Of a stretch of DNA of 64,000 bases, positions 49,446-58,435 are shown piece after piece. Numbering within the stretch: the first letter of the stretch is position 1; each line of letters opens with the position of its first letter. The stretch spans positions 5,941-69,940 of the forward strand of contig DASXNY010000166.1 of the NCBI GenBank assembly GCA_036494715.1, given 5' to 3'. The notes below the pieces were generated by a model that had not been told where the DNA came from, made no database searches, and worked only from the letters and a program-made list of their open reading frames with translations. A program made the translations under genes and the position numbers. Source of the DNA: JAICJR01 sp036494715 (GTDB lineage: Bacteria; Actinomycetota; Thermoleophilia; Solirubrobacterales; Thermoleophilaceae).

Positions 49446-51564
49446 CGCCACTGGGATTGTGAGGCGACGGCGACGAGGACGGCGGCGACGGGGTCTTCGG
49501 CTGGCCCTGCGGCGGCGAGGCATAGAGGCGCGGGTCGTAGCCCTTGTAGGTGCCGGGCGCCGTGCCGCCGGTGCCGTTTTCGGTCGTGGTGGGCGTCTGC
49601 TGCACCTGCGGCCCGGGCGCGCCCGTGGTGGCGTAGTGGCCGAAGAACGGCGCCCACACCACCGGCGTCGTGGGCGGGGCGAAGTCGCCGCAGTAGCTGC
49701 CCTTCGCGATGTTCATGTAGTCGTGCCAGATCATCGCGGGGAAGGTGCCGCCCTGCATCGGCCCGGCGCCGTGCACGTTCAGCATCGAGACCAGCGCGTT
49801 GGGATAGCCGACCCAGACGGCGGTCGCGAGCCTGGGCGTGAAGCCGACGAACCAGGCGTCGTTGAAGTTGCTCGTGGTGCCGGTCTTGCCGGCGGCCGGG
49901 CAGCCGATGTTGGCGCGCACGCCGGTGCCGCCGAGCACGTTCTCATGCAGGATCTTCGTGACCTCATAGGCCTGGCCGTCGGTGAGCACGCGGTTGCCGG
50001 GGTTGCGGCCGATGTTGTCGGACTTGCCGTCCGGGAAGACGACCTTGGTGATGCCGACCGGCTTGTGGTGCACGCCGCCCGAGGCCAGCGTGGCGTACGC
50101 GTCGGCCATCTCGAGCGGCGACACGCCGAGCCGCAGGCCGCCCAGTCCCTCCGCCGGGTAGCCGTTGAGCTTGGTGGTGATGCCCATCGACTTGGCGGTC
50201 TCCGCCACCTTGTCCGGGCCGACGTCCAGGTCGAGCTGCGCGTAGACGGTGTTGTCGGAGTGCAGTGTGGCCTGGACGATGTTCACCCGGCCGAGGTAGT
50301 CGTTGCCGAAGGTGTGCACCTGCCACGGCCCGTACTTCGGGTCGTCGATGTTGAGCGGCTTCGACACGTACATCGTCGAGTTGGGGTTCACGCCCTCCTT
50401 GATGGCGGTCGTGAGCACGAAGGTCTTGAACGCAGAGCCCGGCTGCCGGTGCCCCTGCGCCGCGAGGTTGAACTGCCGGCCCTTGTAGTTGCCGCTCGAG
50501 GCCATCGCGAGGATGTGCCCGTTGGACGGGTCGATCGTCACCACGGCCGAGCTCGGGTCGCTGGGCAGGTTGAGCTGGCCGGCGATCGCGTTGCGCGCCG
50601 CCTCCTGGAGGTTCGGCTCGATCGTGGTGTAGACGCGCAGCCCGCCCTGACGGAAGACGTTGGCGCCGTACTTGGCGATCAGCTCGTCCTGCACGTAGTC
50701 GAAGAAGTACGGCTCGTGCCGCTTGATGTAGCGGTTCCCGGGGTTCAGCCCGAGCGACTTCTTCTGCGCCGTCAGCTCCTGGTCCCGCGTGATGTAGTGG
50801 TTCTGGAACATCTTGTAGAGCACCTGATTGCGGCGGGTCAGGGCGGCTCCGGGATCGAGGAACGGGCTGTAGTCGGACGGCGCCTGCGGCAGTCCGGCGA
50901 GGAGGGCCGCCTCGGGCAGCGTCAGGTCGCTGGCGTGCTTCGAGAAGTAGACCTCCGACGCGGCCTCGACGCCGATCGTGCTGCGCCCCCCGACCGTCCC
51001 GTACGGGATGTCGTTCAGGTACTGCTCGAGGATCCACTGCTTGGAGTGGTTCTCCTCGAGCTCGGAGGCCATCTTGGCCTCGCGGATCTTGCGCTTGAGA
51101 TCGCGCTTGGGCGAGCGGATGTAGAGATTGCGGACGAGCTGCTGCGTGATCGTCGAGCCGCCCTGCAGCTTCTTGCCGGAGGTGACATCGCGCAGCGCCG
51201 CGCGCACGATCGACTCGTAGTCGACGCCGCCGTGGTGGTAGAAGCGCTGGTCCTCGATCGCCACCGTCGCGTTGCGCAGCACCGGCGGCATCCGGCTCCA
51301 GCCGATCGGGGTGCGGATCTCGTTCGACTGCACGTAGCCGAGCAGGTGGCCGTTCGCCGCGAAGATCTTGCTGGTCGTGCCCTGGTCGATCGGCTTCAGC
51401 TCGGCGATGTTGGGCGCCGACGAGGCGACCGCGAGGATGTAGCCCACCACCGCGATGCCCGCGATGATCGCTCCCGAAAGAACGACGGCCGCGCCGAGGA
51501 GAATCCAGTTTCTGGGGCGGGCCTTGTGTCGGCGCCGCCTCGCCTGTCGTTGCCGGTGGGTCAT
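49390..51564 (-). CDS. Bifunctional penicillin-binding protein 1A (transglycosylase/transpeptidase)
   Basis: The 724-residue class A PBP has a basic cytosolic tail, one helix (about residues 23-45), a GT51 domain with VAIEDQRFYHHGGVD and GGSTITQQLVRNL, and a transpeptidase domain with SxxK in QPGSAFKTF, SxN in LHSDNTVYAQ and KTG in AAGKTGTTSN. The last 75 residues are Pro/Gly/Ser-rich. It polymerises and cross-links peptidoglycan outside the membrane. The ATG at 51564 is preferred to an upstream TTG. Confidence 0.96.
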   Translation of the reverse strand: MTHRQRQARRRRHKARPRNWILLGAAVVLSGAIIAGIAVVGYILAVASSAPNIAELKPIDQGTTSKIFAANGHLLGYVQSNEIRTPIGWSRMPPVLRNATVAIEDQRFYHHGGVDYESIVRAALRDVTSGKKLQGGSTITQQLVRNLYIRSPKRDLKRKIREAKMASELEENHSKQWILEQYLNDIPYGTVGGRSTIGVEAASEVYFSKHASDLTLPEAALLAGLPQAPSDYSPFLDPGAALTRRNQVLYKMFQNHYITRDQELTAQKKSLGLNPGNRYIKRHEPYFFDYVQDELIAKYGANVFRQGGLRVYTTIEPNLQEAARNAIAGQLNLPSDPSSAVVTIDPSNGHILAMASSGNYKGRQFNLAAQGHRQPGSAFKTFVLTTAIKEGVNPNSTMYVSKPLNIDDPKYGPWQVHTFGNDYLGRVNIVQATLHSDNTVYAQLDLDVGPDKVAETAKSMGITTKLNGYPAEGLGGLRLGVSPLEMADAYATLASGGVHHKPVGITKVVFPDGKSDNIGRNPGNRVLTDGQAYEVTKILHENVLGGTGVRANIGCPAAGKTGTTSNFNDAWFVGFTPRLATAVWVGYPNALVSMLNVHGAGPMQGGTFPAMIWHDYMNIAKGSYCGDFAPPTTPVVWAPFFGHYATTGAPGPQVQQTPTTTENGTGGTAPGTYKGYDPRLYASPPQGQPKTPSPPSSSPSPHNPSGDGNGNGNGGGGSPADPTG

Positions 51565-51616
51565 TCTCGAGGGGAGGGCGGCCAACCGGCGACGCAGAGC
51601 CGCTTGACGCCGGTAT

Positions 51617-52405
51617 CTAGCTGCCCAGGATAGAGGCTTGCTGGAGTCGTTCGATGCACCTGAGGCGAAGTCCTGCCGCCGCAGCGGCCCTGTCGGCCGC
51701 GGTCGGCGCCCAGGTGCCCACGTCCAGGCGTATGCCCTCGATCTGCATGTCCGCCACGGCCGCGTCGCTGTCAGGCTCCTCCTCGAGCGCCGCGAGCGCG
51801 CGCGCCGGGTTCGCGGCCACCGGTATCCACAGCGACACCTCGACGCGCACGCGAGGGTCGACGATCGTGTGGTTGATGATCGTGCTCGAGGCGAGCTGCT
51901 CGTTGGGGATGATCACGCGCCGGCCGTCGCCGGCCCTCACGTACGTGTAGCTCAGGCGCACGTCCTCCACGGTGCCGGTCTCGCCCTGGAAGGTGACGAG
52001 GTCGCCGACGCGAATCGGCTGGGTTATGGCCAGCAGGACCCCCGCGATCACGTTGGCCAGCGTCTGGCGCGCCGCGAAGCCGACGATCAGGCCCAGCACC
52101 GCCGACGACGCCAGGATCCCGGTGGCCACGCGCTTCACCGCCGCGAACTGGGCAAGCGCGAGCGCGATGCCGATAACGATGATCGTGACCGACACCAGCC
52201 GACGCACAAGCCGCAGCCGCGTGTCCGCCGTTGCAGAGAGCTCCCTCCCCGTCACGCTGGAGGCGAGCTTGACCGCGCGGCGGCTCAGGGCCTTGTCGAC
52301 CAAGCGGGCGAGCAGCAGCGCGAGGATCACGGTGGCCACAGCCGTGATCTCGTTGCGGTGATCGGTCCAGAACGAGGACGCGATGACAACATCCGAGGCA
52401 GCCAT
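51617..52405 (-). CDS. MscS-family mechanosensitive channel
   Basis: The 262-residue protein has three N-terminal helices and the MscS pore and beta-domain signature: LIVGFAARQTLANVIAGVLL, TQPIRVGDLVTFQGETGTVE and VIIPNEQLASSTIIN. It should open under membrane tension to release solutes in osmotic downshock. The ATG at 52405 lies within a CATG palindrome shared with an ATG of the divergent gene. TAGCCT on the minus strand (52419-52414) ends 8 bp before it, fitting a leaderless transcript. Confidence 0.9.
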   Translation of the reverse strand: MAASDVVIASSFWTDHRNEITAVATVILALLLARLVDKALSRRAVKLASSVTGRELSATADTRLRLVRRLVSVTIIVIGIALALAQFAAVKRVATGILASSAVLGLIVGFAARQTLANVIAGVLLAITQPIRVGDLVTFQGETGTVEDVRLSYTYVRAGDGRRVIIPNEQLASSTIINHTIVDPRVRVEVSLWIPVAANPARALAALEEEPDSDAAVADMQIEGIRLDVGTWAPTAADRAAAAAGLRLRCIERLQQASILGS

Positions 52406-53609
52406 GAGCCAGGAGGCTATCTTCGACCGCACCCGGATTCGCCCGCTGCGGCGCACGCGCGCGACCTCGGTCGCGCTGCAGGAGGCGCTCCGCGTTTTCT
52501 TCATCTCGCGGGTGCTGGTGTGGCTGTCCGCGGCGCTCGCAGTCAACCTCCTGCCGACGCGCATCTTCCAGCAGCAGGCGCACGACGTGCCGGGCCTCAG
52601 CGGGCCGCTCGGCAGCACGCTCGGCTCGCTCGCCCACTGGGACGGCATCTGGTACCTGACGATCGCGCATTCGGGCTACGAGGGCGGCTCGGCGCTCAGC
52701 GCTTTCTTCCCGCTCTACCCGGTGAGCGTGCGCCTGGCGGCCGGCGACGTGCGCTCTGGCGCGGCGCTGCTCGTGGCGGCGTACGCGGTGTCGGCGCTCG
52801 CGCTCGTGGCGGCGCTGACGCTGCTGCACAAGCTCGTCGAGCTCGAGCTGGGTGAGCGCTTCACGCGACCGGTGCTGTTCCTCGTCGCGCTCTGGCCCGG
52901 GTCGCTCTTCTTCAGCGCCCCCTACTCCGAGAGCCTGTTCCTGGCGCTGAGCATCGGCGTCTTCTACTCGGCGCGCACACAGCGCTTCGCGCTCGCCTCA
53001 GCGCTCTGCGCGGCCGCCACCGCCACACGCCCCACCGGCGTGCTGCTGATCCTGCCGCTCGCCTGGATGGCGTGGAAGGGTGGGCGCCTGCGCTGGCTCG
53101 TGCTGGCCCCGCTCGGCGCGGTGGCGTTCAGCGCCGGGCTGGCGGGCGCCGGGCTCAAGCCATTCGCCTGGTTCTCGGTCGAGCGCGGCTGGGGCCACGT
53201 CTTCAGGGGACCCGTGCTCGGCGCCTGGGACGCCGCGGTGGCCGGTGCGAAGGGCGCCGGCCAGCTCGTCTCCTGGGCGCCCGTGGACCACGTCGTCGCG
53301 GCGGAGAACGCCCTCTATCTGTTCTTCCTCGTGTTCGCGGTCGTCGCGCTCGTGGGGATCTTCCGGCGGCTGCCGCCGGCCTACGGCATCTACACGCTCG
53401 TATCGCTCGTCGCGGCGATCTCGGCGCCCGTCGGCTGGCAGCCGCTGATGTCGTTCGGGCGGCTGCTTGCGGTCGTCTTCCCGATCCCGATGTGGGTTGC
53501 GCTCGACCTGCAGGACAGGCGCCTCGTGCGCGGCTTCGTGTACGTCGCCTCGGCGGCGCTGCTCGTCTGCGCCACGGCGGGCTTCGCCACGTGGCAGCTC
53601 GTCACGTGA
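52383..53609 (+). CDS. PIG-V-like mannosyltransferase family membrane protein
   Basis: The 408-residue protein has about nine helices and the GT-C-type loop LAHWDGIWYLTIAHSGYEGG, followed by SAFFPLYPVSVRLAA. This matches the bacterial relatives of GPI mannosyltransferase 2. It likely uses a polyprenyl-linked sugar at the outer face of the membrane. Two starts are possible: ATG 52383 (AGGA 4 bp upstream) or ATG 52404 (GAGG 5 bp upstream). The first would overlap the divergent MscS gene by 23 bp. Its stop overlaps the HAD gene (GTGA). Confidence 0.82.
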   Translation: MTTSEAAMSQEAIFDRTRIRPLRRTRATSVALQEALRVFFISRVLVWLSAALAVNLLPTRIFQQQAHDVPGLSGPLGSTLGSLAHWDGIWYLTIAHSGYEGGSALSAFFPLYPVSVRLAAGDVRSGAALLVAAYAVSALALVAALTLLHKLVELELGERFTRPVLFLVALWPGSLFFSAPYSESLFLALSIGVFYSARTQRFALASALCAAATATRPTGVLLILPLAWMAWKGGRLRWLVLAPLGAVAFSAGLAGAGLKPFAWFSVERGWGHVFRGPVLGAWDAAVAGAKGAGQLVSWAPVDHVVAAENALYLFFLVFAVVALVGIFRRLPPAYGIYTLVSLVAAISAPVGWQPLMSFGRLLAVVFPIPMWVALDLQDRRLVRGFVYVASAALLVCATAGFATWQLVT

Positions 53610-54289
53610 TCCGCGCGGTCACCGTCGACGCGCTCGGCACGCTCGTGCACATGCAGCCGCCTGGGCCGCGCCTGCGCGTGCGGCTCAAGGCGCTCGCCGG
53701 CGTCGACGTGAGTGAGGAGCAGGCCGCCGCGGGCTTCGCCGCCGAGATCCACTACTACCTCGAGCACCATCTCGAGGGCGGCGACCCGGCGTCGCTCGAC
53801 GCCCTGCGCGACCGCTGCGCGGGGGTGCTGCGGGCGACGCTCGGCATCGAGGACGTCGAGCTGGGCGTGGTGCGCGAGGCGATGCTCGGCTCGCTCCACT
53901 TCGACGCCTTCGCCGATGCGGCGCCCGCGCTCGAGGAGCTGCGCTCGCGTGGCCTGCGGCTCGTGGCTGCGAGCAACTGGGACTCGTCGCTGCCGGAGGT
54001 GCTCGAGCGCACCGGCCTCGCCTCGCTGCTCGACGGCGTGGTGTCCTCGGCGGCGGCGGGCGCGGCCAAGCCGGCGCCGGCGCTGTTCGAGGCGGCGCTG
54101 GAGCTGGCGGGCGTGCAGGCCTCCGAGGCCATACATGTGGGCGATTCAGTCGAGAAGGACGTGCAGGGAGCGCTCGCGCTGGGCATGGGGGCAGTGCTGG
54201 TCGAACGCGACGGCGACGCGCGCGCGGGTGGCGCGGCTCCGGTGATCAGCACGCTGGCCGAGCTGCCGCCCCTAGTCTTGGACGGGTGA
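53606..54289 (+). CDS. HAD-IA family hydrolase
   Basis: The 227-residue HAD phosphatase-like protein has motif I VTVDALGTLVHMQ (nucleophile Asp; the usual second Asp is replaced by Leu, as in dehalogenase-type members), a helical cap (about residues 20-90), motif II LVAASNWDSSLP, Lys in GAAKPAPALF and motif IV IHVGDSVEKDVQGA. The substrate is unknown. The GTG start and stop overlap the neighbouring genes by 4 bp each. Confidence 0.9.
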   Translation: MIRAVTVDALGTLVHMQPPGPRLRVRLKALAGVDVSEEQAAAGFAAEIHYYLEHHLEGGDPASLDALRDRCAGVLRATLGIEDVELGVVREAMLGSLHFDAFADAAPALEELRSRGLRLVAASNWDSSLPEVLERTGLASLLDGVVSSAAAGAAKPAPALFEAALELAGVQASEAIHVGDSVEKDVQGALALGMGAVLVERDGDARAGGAAPVISTLAELPPLVLDG

Positions 54290-55134
54290 CGAGCGAGCTC
54301 GACCAAGCGCCGGGCAGCGTCCCCGAGGAGCCGCCGACCGCTCCGGACGACGCCCCGCGCTGGCCCGCCTGGTTCGCGCCCGCGGCTTTCGTGTCCGGCG
54401 TGCTCGCGGTGTTCATCGTCGCCGCGGTCGTGCAGGTGATCGTCGCCGCCACCGGCCACGATCTGCCCACGAGCGGCGCCGGCATCGCGCTGGGCGGCAC
54501 ACTGATCCAGGATGGGCTGCTGGTCGCGGCCGCGATCGTGTTCGCCTCGCGGGTCGCGCCGCCGCGGCCGTGGCAGTTCGGGCTCAGGGCCACGCCGTTC
54601 CGCAAGGCGCTCACCGCCGCGTTGACGGCGTACGCGGGCTTTTGGCTGTTCTCCGTCGCCTACCAGCTGATCCTCCACCCGCACGGCAAGCAGACCGTGG
54701 CCAAGGACCTCGGCGCGACCAACGGCGGCCTGCTGCTCGTGCTCGCCGCGATCCTCGTGATCGTGATCGCGCCGATCTGCGAGGAGTTCTTCTTCCGCGG
54801 CTTCTTCTTCAAGGCGCTGCGTACGCGCTTCTCGCTGATCGCCGCCGCCGTGATCGACGGCCTCGTGTTCGGGGCCGTCCACTACACGGGCTCGCAGACC
54901 CTCTCCGTGCTGCCCGTGCTCGCCGTGCTGGGCTTCGCGTTCTGCATGCTCTACGAGCGCACGGGCTCGATCCTGCCGGGCATCGGCTTGCACTCCTTCA
55001 ACAACTCGATCTCCTACGCGGTCACCGTGCACTCGAGCAGCGGCGTCGCGTTCGCGCTCGGAGCGGCGATGCTGTGCGCCGTCTCGATCGCGCCCCAGGT
55101 TGTGCCCGCGCTGCGCTCGCATCCCGCGCGATGA
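54286..55134 (+). CDS. CPBP-family intramembrane glutamic endopeptidase
   Basis: The 282-residue protein has about seven helices and the CPBP/Abi motifs: motif 1 APICEEFFFRGFFFKAL, motif 2 FGAVHYTG and motif 3 IGLHSFNNSI, which supply the catalytic Glu and His inside the membrane. The family includes Rce1-like proteases and bacteriocin-immunity proteins. The GTG start overlaps the HAD gene stop. The target is unknown. Confidence 0.92.
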   Translation: MTSELDQAPGSVPEEPPTAPDDAPRWPAWFAPAAFVSGVLAVFIVAAVVQVIVAATGHDLPTSGAGIALGGTLIQDGLLVAAAIVFASRVAPPRPWQFGLRATPFRKALTAALTAYAGFWLFSVAYQLILHPHGKQTVAKDLGATNGGLLLVLAAILVIVIAPICEEFFFRGFFFKALRTRFSLIAAAVIDGLVFGAVHYTGSQTLSVLPVLAVLGFAFCMLYERTGSILPGIGLHSFNNSISYAVTVHSSSGVAFALGAAMLCAVSIAPQVVPALRSHPAR

Positions 55135-55186
55135 ACGCAGTCGGGGTATGGCGCATCCGCCTGCGCTCGCGTTAAAGTTCCCTCCA

Positions 55187-56125
55187 ATGCGTCGCACCCT
55201 GGCTCTTTCCGCGGCGCTGTTCGTCCTCATTTCGGCCTCCGCCTCCGCCGCGCCCGCGGTCAAGCTGCACCTCGCGTCGGGCATTCGCGACGGGCACCGC
55301 GTCTGGGTGATGAAGGGCCAGCGCGTGCTGATCGAGGGCACGCGCCCGTTCGCCGACGCCGGCTACGCCACCGCCGGGATCTACTTCAAGGGCAAGGAGA
55401 TCGCCACCACGCGCTCGCCGCTGCGCGGGCCGGTGGGCAACGCGCAGGGCGTACTCCTGCACTTCACCGCCAAGAAGCTCGGCACGTACAAGGCGATGGT
55501 CAAGGTCTTCAACGGCGCGGACACCGCGCATCCGGTCACCCAGGCGCTGTTCGCCGTCCACGTGACCAAGCCCAAGGTCCACTTCGCCTCGAGCGGCCGG
55601 GGCGTGCGGCTACTCCAGGAGGGCCTGCGCGCGCTCGCCTACGTCACGCCGCGCAACGGGCACTACGACGACGCCACTGGCCGCGCCGTGCTCGCCTTCC
55701 GCAAGGTCAACGGGATGGCCCGCGTCGAGACGCCGTCGAAGACGATCTTCAAGAAGCTCTTCCGCGGGCAGGGCGGCTACAAGCTCAAGTACCCGAAGGC
55801 CGGCCGCCACCTCGAGTTCGACTGGTCGCGGCAGGTGCTCGTGTTCGCGCAGGGCGGCAAGCCCGTGCGCATCTACCACGCGTCGTCAGGCAAGCCCTCG
55901 ACGCCGACCGTGTTCGGCACCTTCCACTTCTACTCCAAGACCCCGGGCACGAACGCCGAGGGCATGGTCGACTCGAACTACTTCATCGGCGGCTACGCGG
56001 TGCACGGCTACGCAGAGGTGCCGCCCTATGCCGCCAGCCACGGCTGCATCCGTGTGCCGGTGCCGGACGCACTCTCGATCTACGACGGCATCTCGCTAGG
56101 CGAGACGATCTTCGTCTACCACTAG
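55187..56125 (+). CDS. L,D-transpeptidase (YkuD) with peptidoglycan-binding domain
   Basis: The 312-residue protein has a signal peptide (LALSAALFVLISASASAAP), a strand-rich N-terminal domain, a peptidoglycan-binding-like segment (GVRLLQEGLRALAYVTPRNG, about residues 140-185) and a YkuD domain with the catalytic Cys in AVHGYAEVPPYAASHGCIRV. It makes 3-3 cross-links or attaches proteins to peptidoglycan outside the cell. The ATG at 55187 gives the signal peptide. TTAAAG (55172-55177) is a possible -10. Confidence 0.92.
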   Translation: MRRTLALSAALFVLISASASAAPAVKLHLASGIRDGHRVWVMKGQRVLIEGTRPFADAGYATAGIYFKGKEIATTRSPLRGPVGNAQGVLLHFTAKKLGTYKAMVKVFNGADTAHPVTQALFAVHVTKPKVHFASSGRGVRLLQEGLRALAYVTPRNGHYDDATGRAVLAFRKVNGMARVETPSKTIFKKLFRGQGGYKLKYPKAGRHLEFDWSRQVLVFAQGGKPVRIYHASSGKPSTPTVFGTFHFYSKTPGTNAEGMVDSNYFIGGYAVHGYAEVPPYAASHGCIRVPVPDALSIYDGISLGETIFVYH

Positions 56126-56478
56126 ACGCGCAGCTTCACCGCGTAGCCCGCGAGCACGCGCAGGACCACGAAGTAGAGCAGGAACGCCAGCAGCGCCGGC
56201 ACGCCTCGCTCGACCCAGATGTTGCTCGAGTTCGCGACGCTGTCGAACGGCTTCGTGAGCACGTCGTTGGCGTCGTCGATCGCCTCGCGAGCCTTGGTGT
56301 GCTTCTTCGCACGCGCCTTCTCCTGCTGCGGCGTGAGATCGGTCCCGTCGAGGGTCTTGACCTTGGTCTGCTGCGCCGTCGAGCTTGCGTTGGCCTCCTC
56401 GACCGCGAACATGCCAAAGCTAAGCACCACGACGACGGTGCATACGGTCGATGCAAGGAACAGCAGCCGCTTGATCAC
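56122..56478 (-). CDS. Small protein with two membrane helices, unknown function
   Basis: The 118-residue protein has a helix or signal at residues about 4-26 (LLFLASTVCTVVVVLSFGMF), a polar, Lys-rich middle part (TPQQEKARAKKHTKAREAID) and a second helix near the C-terminus (VPALLAFLLYFVVLRVLAGY). I do not recognise a family. GTG start at 56478. Its stop overlaps the L,D-transpeptidase stop by 4 bp. It is divergent from pyrE. Confidence 0.62.
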   Translation of the reverse strand: MIKRLLFLASTVCTVVVVLSFGMFAVEEANASSTAQQTKVKTLDGTDLTPQQEKARAKKHTKAREAIDDANDVLTKPFDSVANSSNIWVERGVPALLAFLLYFVVLRVLAGYAVKLRV

Positions 56479-56518
56479 TAGGCCCCCATCGGGTCGATGG
56501 CTAGGATTCGCGCGCGAA

Positions 56519-57103
56519 ATGACGTCTCCTTCCGCGAATGTTGGAGCCGGTGCGAGCGCGCGGGAGCGCCTCGTCGCGGCACTGCGCGAGCACGCGCTCG
56601 TGATCGGCGAGGTCACGCTCACGAGCGGGCGCACGGCCCAGTATTACGTCGACGCCAAGCGCGCGATCCTGCTTCCGGAAGCCTTTTCGGCGCTCGGCGA
56701 GCTCGTCTCAGCGCAGGCTCGCGTATGCGCTGCCACGGCCGTGGGCGGAGTCCCGGTGAGCGCGATCCCGGTGGCGTGCGCGCCGCTCGCGGTCGGCTTT
56801 CCTGAGAAAGCTTTCATCGTGCGCAAGGAGCGCAAGGAGCACGGTCTGCAGCGCTGGATCGAGGGGCCGCTGCCAGAGCCCGGCGAGCGCGTGCTGATCG
56901 TCGAGGACGTGGTCACCACCGGCGGCTCGACGGTGGAGGCGATCGAGCGCGTGCGCAGCGAGGGCCTGGAGGTGGTGGGCGTCGTCAGCGTGCTGGACCG
57001 GCTGGCCGGCGGCGGCGAGGCGATCTCGGCCGCGCTCGGCGACGCCCCCTACCTCGCGCTCACCACGATCGACGACGTCTACCCGGACCGGCCCGACAGG
57101 TAG
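56519..57103 (+). CDS. pyrE: Orotate phosphoribosyltransferase
   Basis: The 194-residue type I phosphoribosyltransferase has TLTSGRTAQYYVDAKRAILL, the catalytic lysine loop FIVRKERKEHGLQRWIEG and the PRPP-binding motif VLIVEDVVTTGGST. It makes orotidine monophosphate in pyrimidine synthesis. The ATG at 56519 matches the usual start. TAGGAT ends 11 bp upstream. Its 3' end overlaps the LtrA gene by 25 bp in a convergent arrangement. Confidence 0.94.
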   Translation: MTSPSANVGAGASARERLVAALREHALVIGEVTLTSGRTAQYYVDAKRAILLPEAFSALGELVSAQARVCAATAVGGVPVSAIPVACAPLAVGFPEKAFIVRKERKEHGLQRWIEGPLPEPGERVLIVEDVVTTGGSTVEAIERVRSEGLEVVGVVSVLDRLAGGGEAISAALGDAPYLALTTIDDVYPDRPDR

Positions 57104-58224
57104 ACGCCGCGGGCGGCTGCCTGCTCGGCGGCCAGCGCACCCGCCAGCAGGGCCACGAGCGCACCCAGCTGCGCAACCGCCGATGCCCCGAGCCCGAGCG
57201 GGATCGTGGCGAGAGCGAGCGCGGCCGCCACGAGTCGCCACGGCCCGCGTCCAAGGCCGAGCGTGACGCGGTAGAACACGTCACCGAGCAGGAACAGCGC
57301 GGCGCCCCCGCCGAGCAGCAGCGCCTGCTGGGTGCTCAGGTCCTCCGACGCGTGCCCGATCGCGTGGCGCAGCGCGGCGGCGATGGCGATCACGCCGAGC
57401 AGGATCAGCAGGTGCCAGTAACCGAACGCGCCGACCGCCAGCCGCTGGCGGCGCGCGGCCGGCGCCGCGTTGAGCGCCTCCTCGGCACGGTCGCCGTCGC
57501 CGCTGCCGAAGTAGGCCCACCAGAGGCACGCGCTCAGCAGGAGGCCGAGCACCGCCACGCCCACGAGCGAGAGGTCGACCGGCAGGCCGCCGGCACCGAT
57601 GCCCACGGCCACCACCGACTCGCCGATCGCGATGATCACCACCAGGCCGTGGCGCTCGACGAAGTGGGCCGGCGCGATCAGGAAGCCGCCGCTCTGGATG
57701 AAGTACGGCGTCAGCCACTCGGACACGAAGCCGGCGGCCCAGAGCACGTACTGCGCCGTCCCACCCGCGATGCCGCCGGCCAGGACGAGCAGTGCCGACA
57801 GCAGGTTGATCGGCGCGAGGCCGAGGATCGCGTGCGTGATCTTCTGCGACGTGGAGCTCGCGAACAGCCCGGAGTGGATCAGCACGATCGCGAGGTAGGC
57901 GATGCCGAAGCTCGCCCCGCTGCCGCGGAACGCGTCGGGGATCGCCAGCGCGAGCACGAGGAACGCGGACATCGCCGCCAGCAGGAATACGCGTCTGCTC
58001 GGGCGGTCGGGCGGCACGGCGTTGGTGAGCCAGGCGTAGCCGTCGTACATCCACCAGATCACGCCGAGCATCAGCACCACCTGGAACACGCCCCTCCAGC
58101 TCGTCTCGTGCACGAGCAGCGTGCTCAGCTGCGTGATCGTGAAGACAAAGACCAGGTCGAAGAACAGCTCGAGCGTCGAGACTCGCTCGGCGCTGCCCGG
58201 CTCGCTAGGCGGGCTTCCAGTCAC
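57079..58224 (-). CDS. LtrA (low temperature requirement) family membrane protein
   Basis: The 381-residue protein has about 10-12 helices and LtrA signatures: VSTLELFFDLVFVFTITQLS at the start and FVERHGLVVIIAIGESVVAV in the middle. The family's function is poorly known. I start at the GTG at 58224, which lies 20 bp inside the anti-sigma gene, giving the typical N-terminus. It is the last gene of the sigma/anti-sigma cluster, but the link to that system is unknown. Confidence 0.85.
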   Translation of the reverse strand: MTGSPPSEPGSAERVSTLELFFDLVFVFTITQLSTLLVHETSWRGVFQVVLMLGVIWWMYDGYAWLTNAVPPDRPSRRVFLLAAMSAFLVLALAIPDAFRGSGASFGIAYLAIVLIHSGLFASSTSQKITHAILGLAPINLLSALLVLAGGIAGGTAQYVLWAAGFVSEWLTPYFIQSGGFLIAPAHFVERHGLVVIIAIGESVVAVGIGAGGLPVDLSLVGVAVLGLLLSACLWWAYFGSGDGDRAEEALNAAPAARRQRLAVGAFGYWHLLILLGVIAIAAALRHAIGHASEDLSTQQALLLGGGAALFLLGDVFYRVTLGLGRGPWRLVAAALALATIPLGLGASAVAQLGALVALLAGALAAEQAAARGVYLSGRSG

Positions 58225-58435
58225 GGAAGGCGGCGAGCAGCTCGTCGCGCGTGGCGGGCGGGATGTCCTCCTCGCGCAGGGTGCCAATCGCGCGCACGGT
58301 CACGCGTATCTGCTCGAGATAGGCCGTGCAGCCGTCGCATTTCGCGATGTGCTTCTCGAAGCGGCGCCGTTGCCGCCACGACAGCGAACCCTCGAGATAG
58401 TCGGTTACGAGCTCTACGAGCTCCTTGCAGCTCAT
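58205..58435 (-). CDS. Zinc-finger anti-sigma factor
   Basis: The 76-residue protein has the zf-HC2/ZAS pattern: CKELVELVTDYLEG and H-x3-C-x2-C in FEKHIAKCDGCTAYLEQ. ZAS anti-sigma factors hold ECF sigma factors inactive, often through a redox-sensitive zinc site. There is no membrane helix, so it is soluble (RsrA-like). The ATG overlaps the sigma factor stop (ATGA). Confidence 0.9.
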   Translation of the reverse strand: MSCKELVELVTDYLEGSLSWRQRRRFEKHIAKCDGCTAYLEQIRVTVRAIGTLREEDIPPATRDELLAAFRDWKPA

